From the IMG/VR virus record IMGVR_UViG_3300042465_003547, positions 1-23,993 of that record: DNA of 23,993 nucleotides. One strand, given 5' to 3'. The DNA is from a virus. The position numbers and the translations under genes were made by a program. A model generated the notes under the pieces. The model was not told where the DNA came from. It ran no database searches and saw only the letters and a list, made by a program, of their open reading frames with translations. Positions 12,521 to 19,884 of this stretch are shown here, in pieces (the first letter of the stretch is position 1; the number at the start of each line of letters is the position of its first letter).

Positions 12521-12882
12521 TTCAGCCCTATGCCCTGCTTCTCTTTAGCCCGCGCTAACGCTTTGCTCGCTGCGTTCGGGCTACAGCCCATCGCCTCGGC
12601 GATCTTCAGAACGATAAAACCCTTGCAATGCAGCGCCCACGCCTTTGCCTCGCGTTCCGTCAATTCATCTGTGAGTTTGATACACGGGCGTGGCTTTGGC
12701 TTTGGTTTTTCTTCTACGACAACGGGCGCAGGTGGCAGGTCAGGCCACGGCTCGTAGTCCGGCTGGCGGTCCAGCCACTGGACGCGCGGCAGCGTCAGCA
12801 GAATCTGTCTGCGTGCGAACGTGCCGTATTTCGGGTTAGATGCTTCCGTATATCGCGTGATGTATTTTGACTGCGTTTTCAT
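12517..12882 (-). CDS. Sigma-region-4-like HTH protein (121 aa)
   Basis: The C-terminal half (LTEREAKAWALHCKGFIVLK, then IAEAMGCSPNAASKALARAK, residues about 74-114) has the pattern of sigma-70 region 4 or LuxR-type HTH: a first helix, IAxxMGCS turn, and recognition helix. A Pro/Lys/Glu linker (48-67) separates it from an N-terminal domain with many aromatic residues. ATG 12882 has GGGGA eight bases upstream; earlier codons lie in a region that would overlap the upstream gene and the terminator. It could regulate late or replication genes. It starts only about 15 bases after a terminator U-tract. Confidence 0.65.
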   Translation of the reverse strand: MKTQSKYITRYTEASNPKYGTFARRQILLTLPRVQWLDRQPDYEPWPDLPPAPVVVEEKPKPKPRPCIKLTDELTEREAKAWALHCKGFIVLKIAEAMGCSPNAASKALARAKEKQGIGLK

Positions 12883-12895
12883 CTTACTTTCCCCG

Positions 12896-12921
12896 GAAAA
12901 AGACGGGGGCCAAGGCCCCCG
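12896..12921 (-). terminator. Rho-independent terminator inside the replication operon
   Basis: Read on the minus strand, CGGGGGCC (12921-12914), a two-base TT centre and GGCCCCCG (12911-12904) form an eight-base GC stem, followed by TCTTTTTCC. It lies eight bases after the stop of the 12929-13549 gene and just before the HTH gene. Its strength suggests that expression of the polymerase genes needs read-through or another promoter. Confidence 0.8.
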
Positions 12922-12928
12922 CCTCATA

Positions 12929-13549
12929 TCAGCTACGACGACGACGCCCCGTGTCGGCCTCAGCCACCTCTTCGACCGGCCCGTTGAGGCTGATCCAGTC
13001 CGTGACCTCGAACACAGGCGTAAAGACCCGGCCATAGCTCTTGTGCTGGTAATGATCGGTACCAAGTTTTACCAGTGCGACAGAGTTGTCAGGATCTTTC
13101 TCGACCTGCTCGGCGACCTTCATGGCAAGCGCGTGCATGGCTTTCTTTCCGCCGACCGCAGTCGTCGTGAAGCGTGCCTGCACGTCCTTGTCTTCGCCGC
13201 TGATACATTTCAGACTCATACCGACCTGCGGTTCCCAACCACGCTTCGCATTCGGCGGCGGGGGCTCCAGCTCCGGCAGCTCTTCAGTGATCGGGAACAT
13301 ATGCTCGCCAAGCACCTCGCCTTCGCCCCACGCGATGTAGCCGTGGATGAAGGACAAAGGATTGACCGCCCAGATACCGCTGCGATCAATCTCGGTCTGG
13401 TCCGCACCGTAGACCCAGTGACCCGTCTTATCCATTTTAAGGATAACACCCGGTCCTGACGCGGCCTCGTCGGCTGTCTTACGCAACGCAGCCGCTAACG
13501 ACGCGGCCGTGGGAAGGTTGGCGTTACCGAACTTTACGATATTAGTCAT
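12929..13549 (-). CDS. Conserved phage protein next to the recombination nuclease (206 aa)
   Basis: A 206-residue protein with MTNIVKFGNANLPTAASLAA at its start, then strands with GVILKMDKTGHWVYGADQTE and WAVNPLSFIHGYIAWGEGEV, a Pro-rich hinge (ELEPPPPNAKRGWEPQVGMS) and SGEDKDVQARFTTTAVGGKK. The C-terminus is acidic, then GRRRRS. Relatives follow the DUF2800 nuclease in several phages. By position it may be the single-strand-binding or annealing partner of the nuclease, as DUF2815 proteins are elsewhere, but I see no clear sequence match to that family. GAGGTG lies seven bases before the ATG, and the nuclease gene ends one base away. A strong terminator follows. Confidence 0.7.
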   Translation of the reverse strand: MTNIVKFGNANLPTAASLAAALRKTADEAASGPGVILKMDKTGHWVYGADQTEIDRSGIWAVNPLSFIHGYIAWGEGEVLGEHMFPITEELPELEPPPPNAKRGWEPQVGMSLKCISGEDKDVQARFTTTAVGGKKAMHALAMKVAEQVEKDPDNSVALVKLGTDHYQHKSYGRVFTPVFEVTDWISLNGPVEEVAEADTGRRRRS

Positions 13550-13550
13550 A

Positions 13551-14627
13551 CTACTTCACCTCTAGTTTAGAGAAGGCCCGACGAATGTCAGAGCCCAGCG
13601 TAACCACGGCAGGCCGGGGATCGCTTTCCGGTGCTATCGTGGTACCTGTTGAGATGGAAACGAAAAGTTCCTTCGGTAGTTTGCCGCAGATCTTCTCGAC
13701 CTGCGCAGGGCTCTTCAGTTCCATCAAATCCTCGGCAGCAAATCCCATTTCTGCAAGAGTGCTTCTTGCTTTGTCAGGATCGGCCCACTGTCGCGTAGCT
13801 CGCTTGGGGACGAGCTTCCATCCGTCGACAGGCGCTTTATTTTCCAGCATGGTCTGCGCAAGCGCGCGAACGCTCTTCGCCCATTCTTCCGCAAGTATCG
13901 CCATTGCCAGTGCATAGTTCATCTTCTCAGGGTCGATTGCCTTAACCTTCGTCGAGATCGCGCGCTCCAACTGCCCCGTGATCGCAGGGCACGTCGGCTT
14001 CGCAGGGCACCAGCGACAATGATCGCCGTGCTTCAACGGCGCGTCAGGACGGAAGGACATCTGCACAGCGTCGAACAGCGTGCGCTCGAACGCCTTCACG
14101 CGACCGGGCGTTGTAAGCCATCGTCTTACATACGGCGGCTGGACGATGATAAGCTCTATCTCGTCCACGCCCTCAACCGCCCAGCGAGCCTCGGGCGTGC
14201 GCATAGCAGCAGCGGCGTAGAACAAAAGTTGATGGTTCTCTTCAGCGTCCACCGCCACCCCATCACCAAACTTCCAATCAAGAACCACTGCACGACGGCC
14301 AATTCGGCCAATGAGGTCAACTGATCCGAATACACCGGCAAGGAATCCTCCAAAATGCACCGTAAGCTCGGTCTGGAACTCCAGCTCACGATTAGGGTCA
14401 ATTTCGTTTAACGCGTCGAGAGCAAACTTCAGTTTCTCGTTATTGTCAAAGTCATCGACCTTCATGTCCAACGACAGGATCGCGTGCATTGCGTTGTGCA
14501 AACGCGTGCCTTCTTTGGCGTGTACGCTGGACGGGCTGGGCGGGACTTTGTCAACAAGCGCCCGCGAGCCGGGGCAGTTGATAAGACGTTTAGCGGATGA
14601 TCCGCCAACGATAGCGCTGTGTGTCAT
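13551..14627 (-). CDS. DUF2800-type PD-(D/E)XK nuclease with likely Fe-S cluster (358 aa)
   Basis: Proteins of this group are RecB/Cas4-like exonucleases thought to resect DNA in phage recombination and replication. The visible core fits: SSAKRLINCPGS (10-21) with C18, a KEGTRLH helix (38-44) with E39 and H44, GVFGSVDLIG (98-107) with D104, VVLDWKFGDG (114-123) with D117 and K119, and Q133 in NHQLLFYAA. C204, C207 and C213 (CRWCPAKPTC) together with C18 could hold a 4Fe-4S cluster as in Cas4 and AddB. The start at 14627 has an AAGG element upstream and follows a promoter-like sequence; the earlier codon at 14681 would read through that promoter. Confidence 0.88.
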   Translation of the reverse strand: MTHSAIVGGSSAKRLINCPGSRALVDKVPPSPSSVHAKEGTRLHNAMHAILSLDMKVDDFDNNEKLKFALDALNEIDPNRELEFQTELTVHFGGFLAGVFGSVDLIGRIGRRAVVLDWKFGDGVAVDAEENHQLLFYAAAAMRTPEARWAVEGVDEIELIIVQPPYVRRWLTTPGRVKAFERTLFDAVQMSFRPDAPLKHGDHCRWCPAKPTCPAITGQLERAISTKVKAIDPEKMNYALAMAILAEEWAKSVRALAQTMLENKAPVDGWKLVPKRATRQWADPDKARSTLAEMGFAAEDLMELKSPAQVEKICGKLPKELFVSISTGTTIAPESDPRPAVVTLGSDIRRAFSKLEVK

Positions 14628-14649
14628 TACCTTACCTTTCTTACAGCCA

Positions 14650-14678
14650 ACCCTAGACAGGTTTGCGGAGTTGTGCAA
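14650..14678 (-). promoter_or_regulatory. Replication-operon promoter, TTGCAC-17-TAGGGT
   Basis: On the minus strand TTGCAC (14678-14673), a 17-base spacer and TAGGGT (14655-14650) give a sigma-70-like promoter, predicted start near 14643, about 16 bases before the ATG at 14627. The -35 lies within TTGTTGCAC, identical to the early promoter at 3325-3333. The -10 is poor, so an activator may be needed. Confidence 0.45.
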
Positions 14679-14689
14679 CAAATATTTTT

Positions 14690-15007
14690 ATGCTGGAGAA
14701 AGAAATCGAAGCCTACTTCGTCAAGTCTGTGAAGGCGCTCGGCGGTATTGCTTACAAGTTCAATAGCTTGTCAAACCGCGGCGTTAGCGACCGTATCGTC
14801 GTGTTGCCAAACGGCGAGGCGTGGTTCATCGAACTGAAAACGGAGCGCGGGCGTCTGTCCGCGTTGCAGAAAATATTCGCAAGCGACATGCGCAGGCTTA
14901 ACCAGAACTACGCGTGTCTTAATTCCATAGAAGCTGTGGACAGATGGACTTACGACCGTATCAACACGAAGCCGCCGACTTCCTCTTCGCCCACGACAGA
15001 GCCATGA
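14690..15007 (+). CDS. VRR-NUC domain nuclease (105 aa)
   Basis: VRR-NUC domains are small PD-(D/E)XK endonucleases often linked to SNF2-type helicases in phages. Here NRGVSDRIVVLPNG (29-42) has G31 and D34, WFIELKTERGRLS (45-57) has the E48-x-K50 pair, and ALQ (58-60) has the following glutamine. Length of 105 fits the stand-alone form. ATG 14690 is the first good start; an in-frame codon at 14663 would begin inside the divergent promoter. No strong Shine-Dalgarno site is visible. The last 64 bases overlap the helicase gene. Confidence 0.85.
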   Translation: MLEKEIEAYFVKSVKALGGIAYKFNSLSNRGVSDRIVVLPNGEAWFIELKTERGRLSALQKIFASDMRRLNQNYACLNSIEAVDRWTYDRINTKPPTSSSPTTEP

Positions 15008-16221
15008 TCCTCGCGCCGGTTGGTGCAGGAAAAACAGCAATCACGCTCACGGCCATGTCGGACATGACCGCGCGCGGACACTGTGACCGCTGGCTCGTGC
15101 TTGCGCCCAAGCGCGTCTGCCTGTCCGTCTGGCCGGTCGAGGTCAAGAAATGGGCCGATCATCTGAAACTGGCGGTTGCAGTCGGCACGCCGGCACAACG
15201 TAAGGCTGCGTTCGAATCAGACGCGGACATCGTCGTCACCAACTACGACAACATCCCGTCGATAGATCCGACGCATTTTGACGGTATCGTCTTTGATGAG
15301 CTGACACGGCTGAAAAATCCGTCCGGTAAGCGGTTTAAGTTCCTGCTGAAAATCCTCGATCAGTTTCAGATCCGCTGGGGGTTAACCGGATCCTTCACGT
15401 CGAACGGCCTCGAAGACGTATTCGGTCAGTGCAAGGTCGTCGATCAGTCGCTGTTGGGCCGCAGCAAGGGCGCGTTCCTGCAACAGTATTTTTACTGCAT
15501 AAACCGCGAGTATGGCCAGTGGGAGCCGCTGCCCGACGCGCTGCCGAGGGTCATGGAAGCGATCAAGCCGGCGACCTATGTGCTGGAGCCGGGCGAGTAT
15601 AAGGACAAGCTGCCGTCGCTCCACGTCGTCGAGATGCGTTGCGACATGGACATGACGCCATACAATACACTTAAAAAAGAGTTCGTGCTGGAGCTGGGCC
15701 AGACGATCACAGCGCCGACAGCGGCCGTCGTGACGCAGAAACTACAGCAACTCGCGGGCGGGTTTGTCTACGGTGAGGCCGGTCCTGAGTGGCTGTCGGA
15801 CCACAAGTTCGACATGCTCGATGACATTCTCGAAGAGAACCAGCACGCCAACACCATCGTCGTTTACAACTACAAGGAAGAGCTAGCCGAGCTGAAGCGG
15901 CGCTATAAGCTGACCACTATCGACGAAGACAACGCTGTGGATAACTGGAATGCCGGCAAGATCCAACTGCTGGCAATCCACCCCAAGAGCGCCGGGCACG
16001 GGCTCAATCTACAGTTTGGCGGCAACAAGATCGTCTTTCTGTCACTGCCGTGGTCGCTGGAGCTTTACGAGCAGACCATCGGCCGGCTGCACCGAAGCGG
16101 TCAGACGCGCGACGTGTGGTGTTACGTCATCCTCTGTAATAAAACTATTGACGAGCGGATATTCGAAAGTCTAAAAGACAAGCGAACATTGGCTGAGATC
16201 GCCTTGGAGGAACTGAAGTGA
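14944..16221 (+). CDS. SNF2-like superfamily 2 helicase (425 aa)
   Basis: A short SF2 ATPase that probably remodels or unwinds DNA with the VRR-NUC nuclease. Motifs: Q-like LRPYQ (3-7), Walker A APVGAGKT (24-31), motif II DELT (118-121), motif III LTGS (147-150), motif V HPKSAGHGLNLQ (346-357) and motif VI QTIGRLHRSGQ (377-387). The last is characteristic of SNF2-type proteins. No extra domains are present and the length matches phage versions. The start is coded inside the end of the VRR-NUC gene, 64 bases before its stop. The end shares GTGA with the next gene. Confidence 0.92.
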   Translation: MDLRPYQHEAADFLFAHDRAMILAPVGAGKTAITLTAMSDMTARGHCDRWLVLAPKRVCLSVWPVEVKKWADHLKLAVAVGTPAQRKAAFESDADIVVTNYDNIPSIDPTHFDGIVFDELTRLKNPSGKRFKFLLKILDQFQIRWGLTGSFTSNGLEDVFGQCKVVDQSLLGRSKGAFLQQYFYCINREYGQWEPLPDALPRVMEAIKPATYVLEPGEYKDKLPSLHVVEMRCDMDMTPYNTLKKEFVLELGQTITAPTAAVVTQKLQQLAGGFVYGEAGPEWLSDHKFDMLDDILEENQHANTIVVYNYKEELAELKRRYKLTTIDEDNAVDNWNAGKIQLLAIHPKSAGHGLNLQFGGNKIVFLSLPWSLELYEQTIGRLHRSGQTRDVWCYVILCNKTIDERIFESLKDKRTLAEIALEELK

Positions 16222-16451
16222 ATTGGCCGGAACTCCAGAACGTGCTGACCAGCCTGACGGAACGAGAGGTATTGGACCTCTTGGAGGACGAGCGCCGTAA
16301 CGCTCGGCGGTCCACCTTCATCATACGTCTGCACCAGCGTTTTACGACGCTGCGGATGTTGCGTGAACGGGCCGAATTGATGAGAGAAATAGATGACACC
16401 GCACGAACTTCTAAAGCTGGCCGGGGACGTAATCGCCGAGCGCGGCGCTAA
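16218..16451 (+). CDS. Small basic helical protein, GTG start (77 aa)
   Basis: A 77-residue protein starting at a GTG that overlaps the helicase stop (GTGA), preceded by GGAGG with a seven-base spacer. Helices with LTSLTEREVLDLLEDERRNA and HQRFTTLRMLRERAELMRE suggest a coiled coil. The final 20 residues (SKAGRGRNRRARR) are very basic and are coded inside the next gene. DNA binding or helicase partner is plausible; no family is recognised. Confidence 0.6.
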   Translation: MNWPELQNVLTSLTEREVLDLLEDERRNARRSTFIIRLHQRFTTLRMLRERAELMREIDDTARTSKAGRGRNRRARR

Positions 16452-16836
16452 CTACGGCGGAATCGAAGACAACTTCCAGTTGATCGCCGATCTTTCCAGC
16501 CTGCGCCTTGGGCGGAACTTCCATCCTTACGAGATCGCCGTCATCATGGCGTGCGTAAAGAATGCGCGTGCGTTTTCGTCGCCGGATCACCTCGATAGCC
16601 ATGTTGACGCTATGAACTACGAGATGTTCGCGGCGACCTTTGCCGACAATTACATGGCATGGTTCGCGACGACTTTTGAGGGCGGCTCGGAAGTTATCGG
16701 CTATCAGAAAAAGGCCGACCGCAAGCCCGCCAAGGTATCAAAGCCGACACGCGCTGCGAAACTTCCCGTAGTCAGTGACAAACTGAGCGAGCTGACTTCC
16801 TTTCGGGAGACTTCGGAGTTCTCGCGCGGCGCGTAA
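16393..16836 (+). CDS. DUF6378-like phage protein (147 aa)
   Basis: The N-terminal 85 residues match a common phage protein type: AGDVIAERGANYGGIEDNF (10-28), LRLGRNFHPYEIAVIMACVK (37-56) and DHLDSHVDAMNYEMFAATFAD (65-85). Relatives have RGxxYGxxxxNFxxIAxL and HxDSxVDxAGY and are listed as DUF6378, an all-helical group that may be related to nucleotide-pyrophosphatase folds; that link is not certain. The basic, Pro/Ser-rich C-terminus is variable. It overlaps the preceding gene by 59 bases. Its last 99 bases are antisense to the spanin-like gene. Confidence 0.72.
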   Translation: MTPHELLKLAGDVIAERGANYGGIEDNFQLIADLSSLRLGRNFHPYEIAVIMACVKNARAFSSPDHLDSHVDAMNYEMFAATFADNYMAWFATTFEGGSEVIGYQKKADRKPAKVSKPTRAAKLPVVSDKLSELTSFRETSEFSRGA

Positions 16837-16956
16837 CTGCTGATCGACAGTGTAGTTTACGAGCGGAGGGCAACCCCCGCTCGTCGACTGACAACCGCTA
16901 GAACCGACCAGCGTCAAGATCAGCAGCAGTCTCTTCCGTAGTTTTGGGTTTGGCAA
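16738..16956 (-). CDS. Rz1-like outer-membrane spanin lipoprotein, TTG start (72 aa)
   Basis: Spanins disrupt the outer membrane at the end of lysis. This protein starts MPNPKLRKRLLLILTLVGSS followed by GC, a basic N-terminus, hydrophobic stretch and a lipobox-like SSGC with C22 as lipidation site. The mature part has GGCPPLVNYTVDQQLRAARE, then LRSLPKGSQLAQFVTDYGK, a pattern I recognise from Rz1-like proteins in proteobacterial phages: CPPL, then a short helix with LPxGSxLxxxVxDY. The start codon is TTG with AGG six to eight bases upstream; no ATG fits. It is the last gene of the structural-lysis transcript and overlaps the plus-strand gene by 99 bases. Confidence 0.75.
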   Translation of the reverse strand: MPNPKLRKRLLLILTLVGSSGCQSTSGGCPPLVNYTVDQQLRAARELRSLPKGSQLAQFVTDYGKFRSACRL

Positions 16957-16972
16957 TTTCAGCCTGTCGCTT

Positions 16973-17146
16973 TCAATCGTGCTTGGTGCCGCCGGTCACG
17001 TTCCAGTCCTTGGCGGCGATAAGGCCGAGTCCGACCAGAGCGTTCTGGAGATCTTCCCAGTTGACCGTTTTCGTCTGCCATGCGTGCCACAGGACGGTCG
17101 CGAGCGCGAGAACGCCCGAGATGGTGGTGTAGGGGCTGTGAATCAT
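16973..17146 (-). CDS. Putative holin-like small membrane protein (57 aa)
   Basis: A 57-residue protein with one clear hydrophobic span (TISGVLALATVLWHAW, about 8-23) and a second amphipathic stretch (LQNALVGLGLIAAKDW, about 32-47), ending GGTKHD. The GLxLIxAKDxxVTGGT ending occurs in small phage membrane proteins next to endolysin genes. GGAG lies about eight bases upstream of ATG 17146, which overlaps the previous stop by one base (TAATG). Role as holin or antiholin is inferred from size and place. Confidence 0.6.
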   Translation of the reverse strand: MIHSPYTTISGVLALATVLWHAWQTKTVNWEDLQNALVGLGLIAAKDWNVTGGTKHD

Positions 17147-17259
17147 TACATTACTCCTCGGTAATGCCACCCGATCTGGATAGCTAGTTTGCCTATCATT
17201 CCCACGGTCGCCGCCACCGCTGTGACGTATAGCAGGGTCAGGATTCGGGGGTCTGGCAT
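17146..17259 (-). CDS. 37-aa single-TM protein in lysis cassette
   Basis: MPDPRILTLLYVTAVAATVG followed by MIGKLAIQIGWHYRGVM has one membrane helix (about 7-29). It starts 22 bases inside the end of the endolysin gene and its stop shares a base with the next start. With its neighbour it would make a holin/antiholin-like pair. It is not a known family to me, but its placement between endolysin and the second membrane gene supports it. Confidence 0.55.
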   Translation of the reverse strand: MPDPRILTLLYVTAVAATVGMIGKLAIQIGWHYRGVM

Positions 17260-17888
17260 AGTCGTCGAACCAAATCCTGAACTTGTGAATTGGTCTGGAG
17301 AGCCACAATGAGCATGGCGTCGAAACGGGCTTGCAGATCGTCAGGGGGAGGGGGCGGCTCGACGGCGTCCTGAGCCTTGATGATAGCGTCGCGATAGTCG
17401 TCCGCTATGGCCGCGATCTCTTTGGCGCGGTCGGTGCCGTTGATGATACGGCGCGCGTTCACGTAGTCGCGTCGGCCGTCTGCAATATAATCAGATAATT
17501 TCTTGCCGGTAAAAATGCCCTTGGTCATGCCGTCGAACATCACGAATAGCGATGTCGGCCACTCCAGCGCCTTCTCGGGCGTGTTGGCGATCTTGTAGCG
17601 CTCGTAATGGTCCTTCCACGTAAGCTGGACGAGCCCGCGCCCGTAGTAGGGGAAATAGGGTTTAGACTTCAGATACGCCTGCGAGCCATACTCTTTGATC
17701 GGCTGCATCGTGTGCGCCGTCTCCCACTTGACCGTGGCGAGCATATAGGCGAGCTGGTCGTCCGTGACGCCGCGATAGTTGTCGTCGCGGTAATTGATGA
17801 TGTTCTCCATCCCGACGACCTGATCCTGCGTCAGCCTGCCACCGAACAGGCTGTTGCGGACCTCGTCGAAGAAGACGGCCAAATTCAT
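17238..17888 (-). CDS. Endolysin, GH19-like (216 aa)
   Basis: It should cleave peptidoglycan at lysis. The N-terminal 165 residues match GH19 chitinase-like lysozymes: MLATVKWETAHTMQPIKEYG (49-68), with E56 as probable catalytic acid, PYFPYYGRGLVQLTW (77-91), and a helical segment with YKIANTPEKALEWPTSLFVM. The C-terminal 40 residues are a PPPPP hinge and a helix (LQARFDAMLIVALQTNSQVQ), perhaps wall or partner binding. No signal peptide is seen, so release by a holin is expected. It overlaps the upstream gene by four bases and the next by 22. Confidence 0.85.
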   Translation of the reverse strand: MNLAVFFDEVRNSLFGGRLTQDQVVGMENIINYRDDNYRGVTDDQLAYMLATVKWETAHTMQPIKEYGSQAYLKSKPYFPYYGRGLVQLTWKDHYERYKIANTPEKALEWPTSLFVMFDGMTKGIFTGKKLSDYIADGRRDYVNARRIINGTDRAKEIAAIADDYRDAIIKAQDAVEPPPPPDDLQARFDAMLIVALQTNSQVQDLVRRLCQTPES

Positions 17889-18145
17889 CGGTCAGCCTTC
17901 ATAGCGATCATGTCGCGGATCGTGTCGAGCTTGCCGAAGACTTGGCTAAGCGTGTTATTGAACTCGTCGCGGGTGACGTAGCGCCCGGCGACCAGCACCT
18001 CGATCTCGCTGACCTTGTCCGCCAACTCCTTGTCGGCCTTTTGGAGTTCCTTCACAGAAACCCAAACGGTATTGAGGATCCAGCCGCCCATAGCGCCGAT
18101 GACGGCCACGGCCACGTCGAAGAAGATCTGTGTTTCGCTCGTCAT
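17885..18145 (-). CDS. N-terminal TM plus coiled-coil protein, lysis region (86 aa)
   Basis: MTSETQIFFDVAVAVIGAMG is followed by GWILNTVWV, one membrane span near residues 8-29, then a coiled coil (KELQKADKELADKVSEIEVL) and YVTRDEFNNTLSQVFGKLD. The single TM with a periplasmic or cytoplasmic coiled coil is shared by inner-membrane spanins and by accessory lysis proteins. The start ATG 18145 shares a base with the upstream stop (TGATG); a GTG lies one codon earlier. I propose it as possible inner-membrane partner of the Rz1-like protein, but an accessory holin-type role is equally possible. Confidence 0.6.
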   Translation of the reverse strand: MTSETQIFFDVAVAVIGAMGGWILNTVWVSVKELQKADKELADKVSEIEVLVAGRYVTRDEFNNTLSQVFGKLDTIRDMIAMKADR

Positions 18146-19884
18146 CACCGTGCCATCGCGTTCTGGTTTTCAGGAGCCATAACATTTTGAAAACTGACCG
18201 CCCCAGATATAGCCTGACGCGGTGCGGCTTTGACAACGCCTTGGCGACGGCCTTTTGCACGTTCAGCTATCTCAGCCGTCCTAGCTTCGTATTGCTTAGC
18301 TTTAGTTATGGCTTTGCTGAGTTCGGCTGGGTCTTGCATCATCATGCCGATCTCGGTGGCCAGCTTTTCGTCAATTCTGCCCAACGACCGCTTGATAACC
18401 GTATTGGCAATTGTCCACGCGCGGTTAAGGAATGGAATGTTCATAGCGGACGAGATACGCGCCGAAGCTAACTCGTCCACTTCTGGCGCAGCCGCACGGC
18501 CTAGTTTAGCTTGTTCGTCTGCGAGTTTAGTGCGCCGGAACTCGTCGCGGATGTCGTTGACGACTTTCATATCTTCTGGGCCAAGTATGTCTTCCAGCTT
18601 GCTAAAGAACTGCTGTCCTGTGGCCTTCTTGATAGTGCGCGGCGCTTCTTCGACCGCCGTTGCAAACGCGCCAGCGCGAGTCGCTTCGCCAGTCAACGGC
18701 GCGGTGAGCGATTTCTGAAGCTGTTGGGCAACTTGCATACGGTTGATCGGCGCGCTTTGGGCGGCGAAATCGGCGCGCGCTTTCTTATATACGGCGTTCT
18801 TTTCTAACGCTCTAATAAACTCCTTACGTGTGCCTTGAATCGCCGCTTTCTGCGCTCCGGCCAATCCGTAATCACCCGGTTCGCTAACGATTTGATCAAG
18901 CGCCAACTTGACATTATGCAGCGCTTCCATAGGCGTGGCGGCAGCGCCGCGCTCAGCGGCTAAATCGTCAGCAACCTTGAACGCTGCTTTCATGGACGGG
19001 CGGGTAAGCAGATCTTCAGGAAGATTGGGCGCGGCCTGTCTAAACGCTTCGGCGTAATTAGTCTTAGCCGCCGCCGCTCGCGCCTCCTGCGCCGCCGCGA
19101 GTTCTTCTGGCGTGCCAGCTACTTGCGCCATGCGCTGCGCCCGCGACGCTTCCTGCGCCTGCCGCGCGGCATAGGTAGCTTCCGGCACAATCTCAGCGGC
19201 CTGTCTGGCAACAGCCTGCGCGCGAGGGGCGTTAACGTCCGCCAAGGCTTGCGGAATCGACATGCCGGGCGCGGCCGCTTCGAGCGCGGGCTGAATTTCA
19301 GGCGCGCCGAACACGTCCGTTATCATGCGGTTGGCCGGCGACAACGCACGACGAACGGGCGGTGTGGCGGCTTCGGCCAAAGCGTTTACGGCAAAACGAC
19401 TTGGCGCGCGGAGAAGTTGCGCGCCTTGCAGCCCTAACATCGTAGAGACAGGCGCTTCAGCAAAAGTCTCTGCCGGGCTACGAAGAAACCGCCCCGCACC
19501 GCGAAGCATCTCACTACCGGCTGTTGATAGCGTCTGAAGCGGCCGTTCGCGCAGCGCTTGCCCCGCAGCGCCTAGAGCTTCAGGGGTAAAGCCCTGAGAG
19601 ATAGCCATAATATCTTGCGGGATATTACCGGCGACACGTTCGGCATATTCAGGTAGCGGTCGCCCACCAAAATAATCTTCGGCTGCTTTGGTCAACCCGC
19701 CAATAAACTCTACGCCTGCCTGCTCAGTTTCCGGCGAAGCAAACCTAAATTTTTCCGCATCTGGCGTCGGCGCGAACTTGCTGACATTATAGCCGCTGGC
19801 GCGCAGCTTGGCCATGAGCTGTGACTTGGTCGTTCCTTCAGGAACGCCTTCGATGACAGTGCCGTCAGGCAGTTCAACGTCCAT
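18145..19884 (-). CDS. Large Ala-rich internal virion (ejection) protein (579 aa)
   Basis: A 579-residue protein starting MDVELPDGTVIEGVPEGTTK, a short ubiquitin-like motif that starts many podovirus ejection proteins, followed by helical Ala/Glu/Arg-rich segments and a tail with FKGRRQ-like basic sequence. The N-terminal DGTVIEGVPEGTT block with SQLMAKLRASGY is a common marker in phage internal proteins. Such proteins leave the capsid with the DNA and form a channel in the host envelope. It shares one base with the previous gene (TAATG). Assignment rests on motif, composition and place. Confidence 0.75.
   Translation of the reverse strand: MDVELPDGTVIEGVPEGTTKSQLMAKLRASGYNVSKFAPTPDAEKFRFASPETEQAGVEFIGGLTKAAEDYFGGRPLPEYAERVAGNIPQDIMAISQGFTPEALGAAGQALRERPLQTLSTAGSEMLRGAGRFLRSPAETFAEAPVSTMLGLQGAQLLRAPSRFAVNALAEAATPPVRRALSPANRMITDVFGAPEIQPALEAAAPGMSIPQALADVNAPRAQAVARQAAEIVPEATYAARQAQEASRAQRMAQVAGTPEELAAAQEARAAAAKTNYAEAFRQAAPNLPEDLLTRPSMKAAFKVADDLAAERGAAATPMEALHNVKLALDQIVSEPGDYGLAGAQKAAIQGTRKEFIRALEKNAVYKKARADFAAQSAPINRMQVAQQLQKSLTAPLTGEATRAGAFATAVEEAPRTIKKATGQQFFSKLEDILGPEDMKVVNDIRDEFRRTKLADEQAKLGRAAAPEVDELASARISSAMNIPFLNRAWTIANTVIKRSLGRIDEKLATEIGMMMQDPAELSKAITKAKQYEARTAEIAERAKGRRQGVVKAAPRQAISGAVSFQNVMAPENQNAMAR

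Noticed and set aside
12821-13459. 212-codon plus-strand frame opposite the conserved 206-aa protein
   Set aside because: It is antisense to a supported gene and crosses a terminator; there is no matching family or ribosome site.
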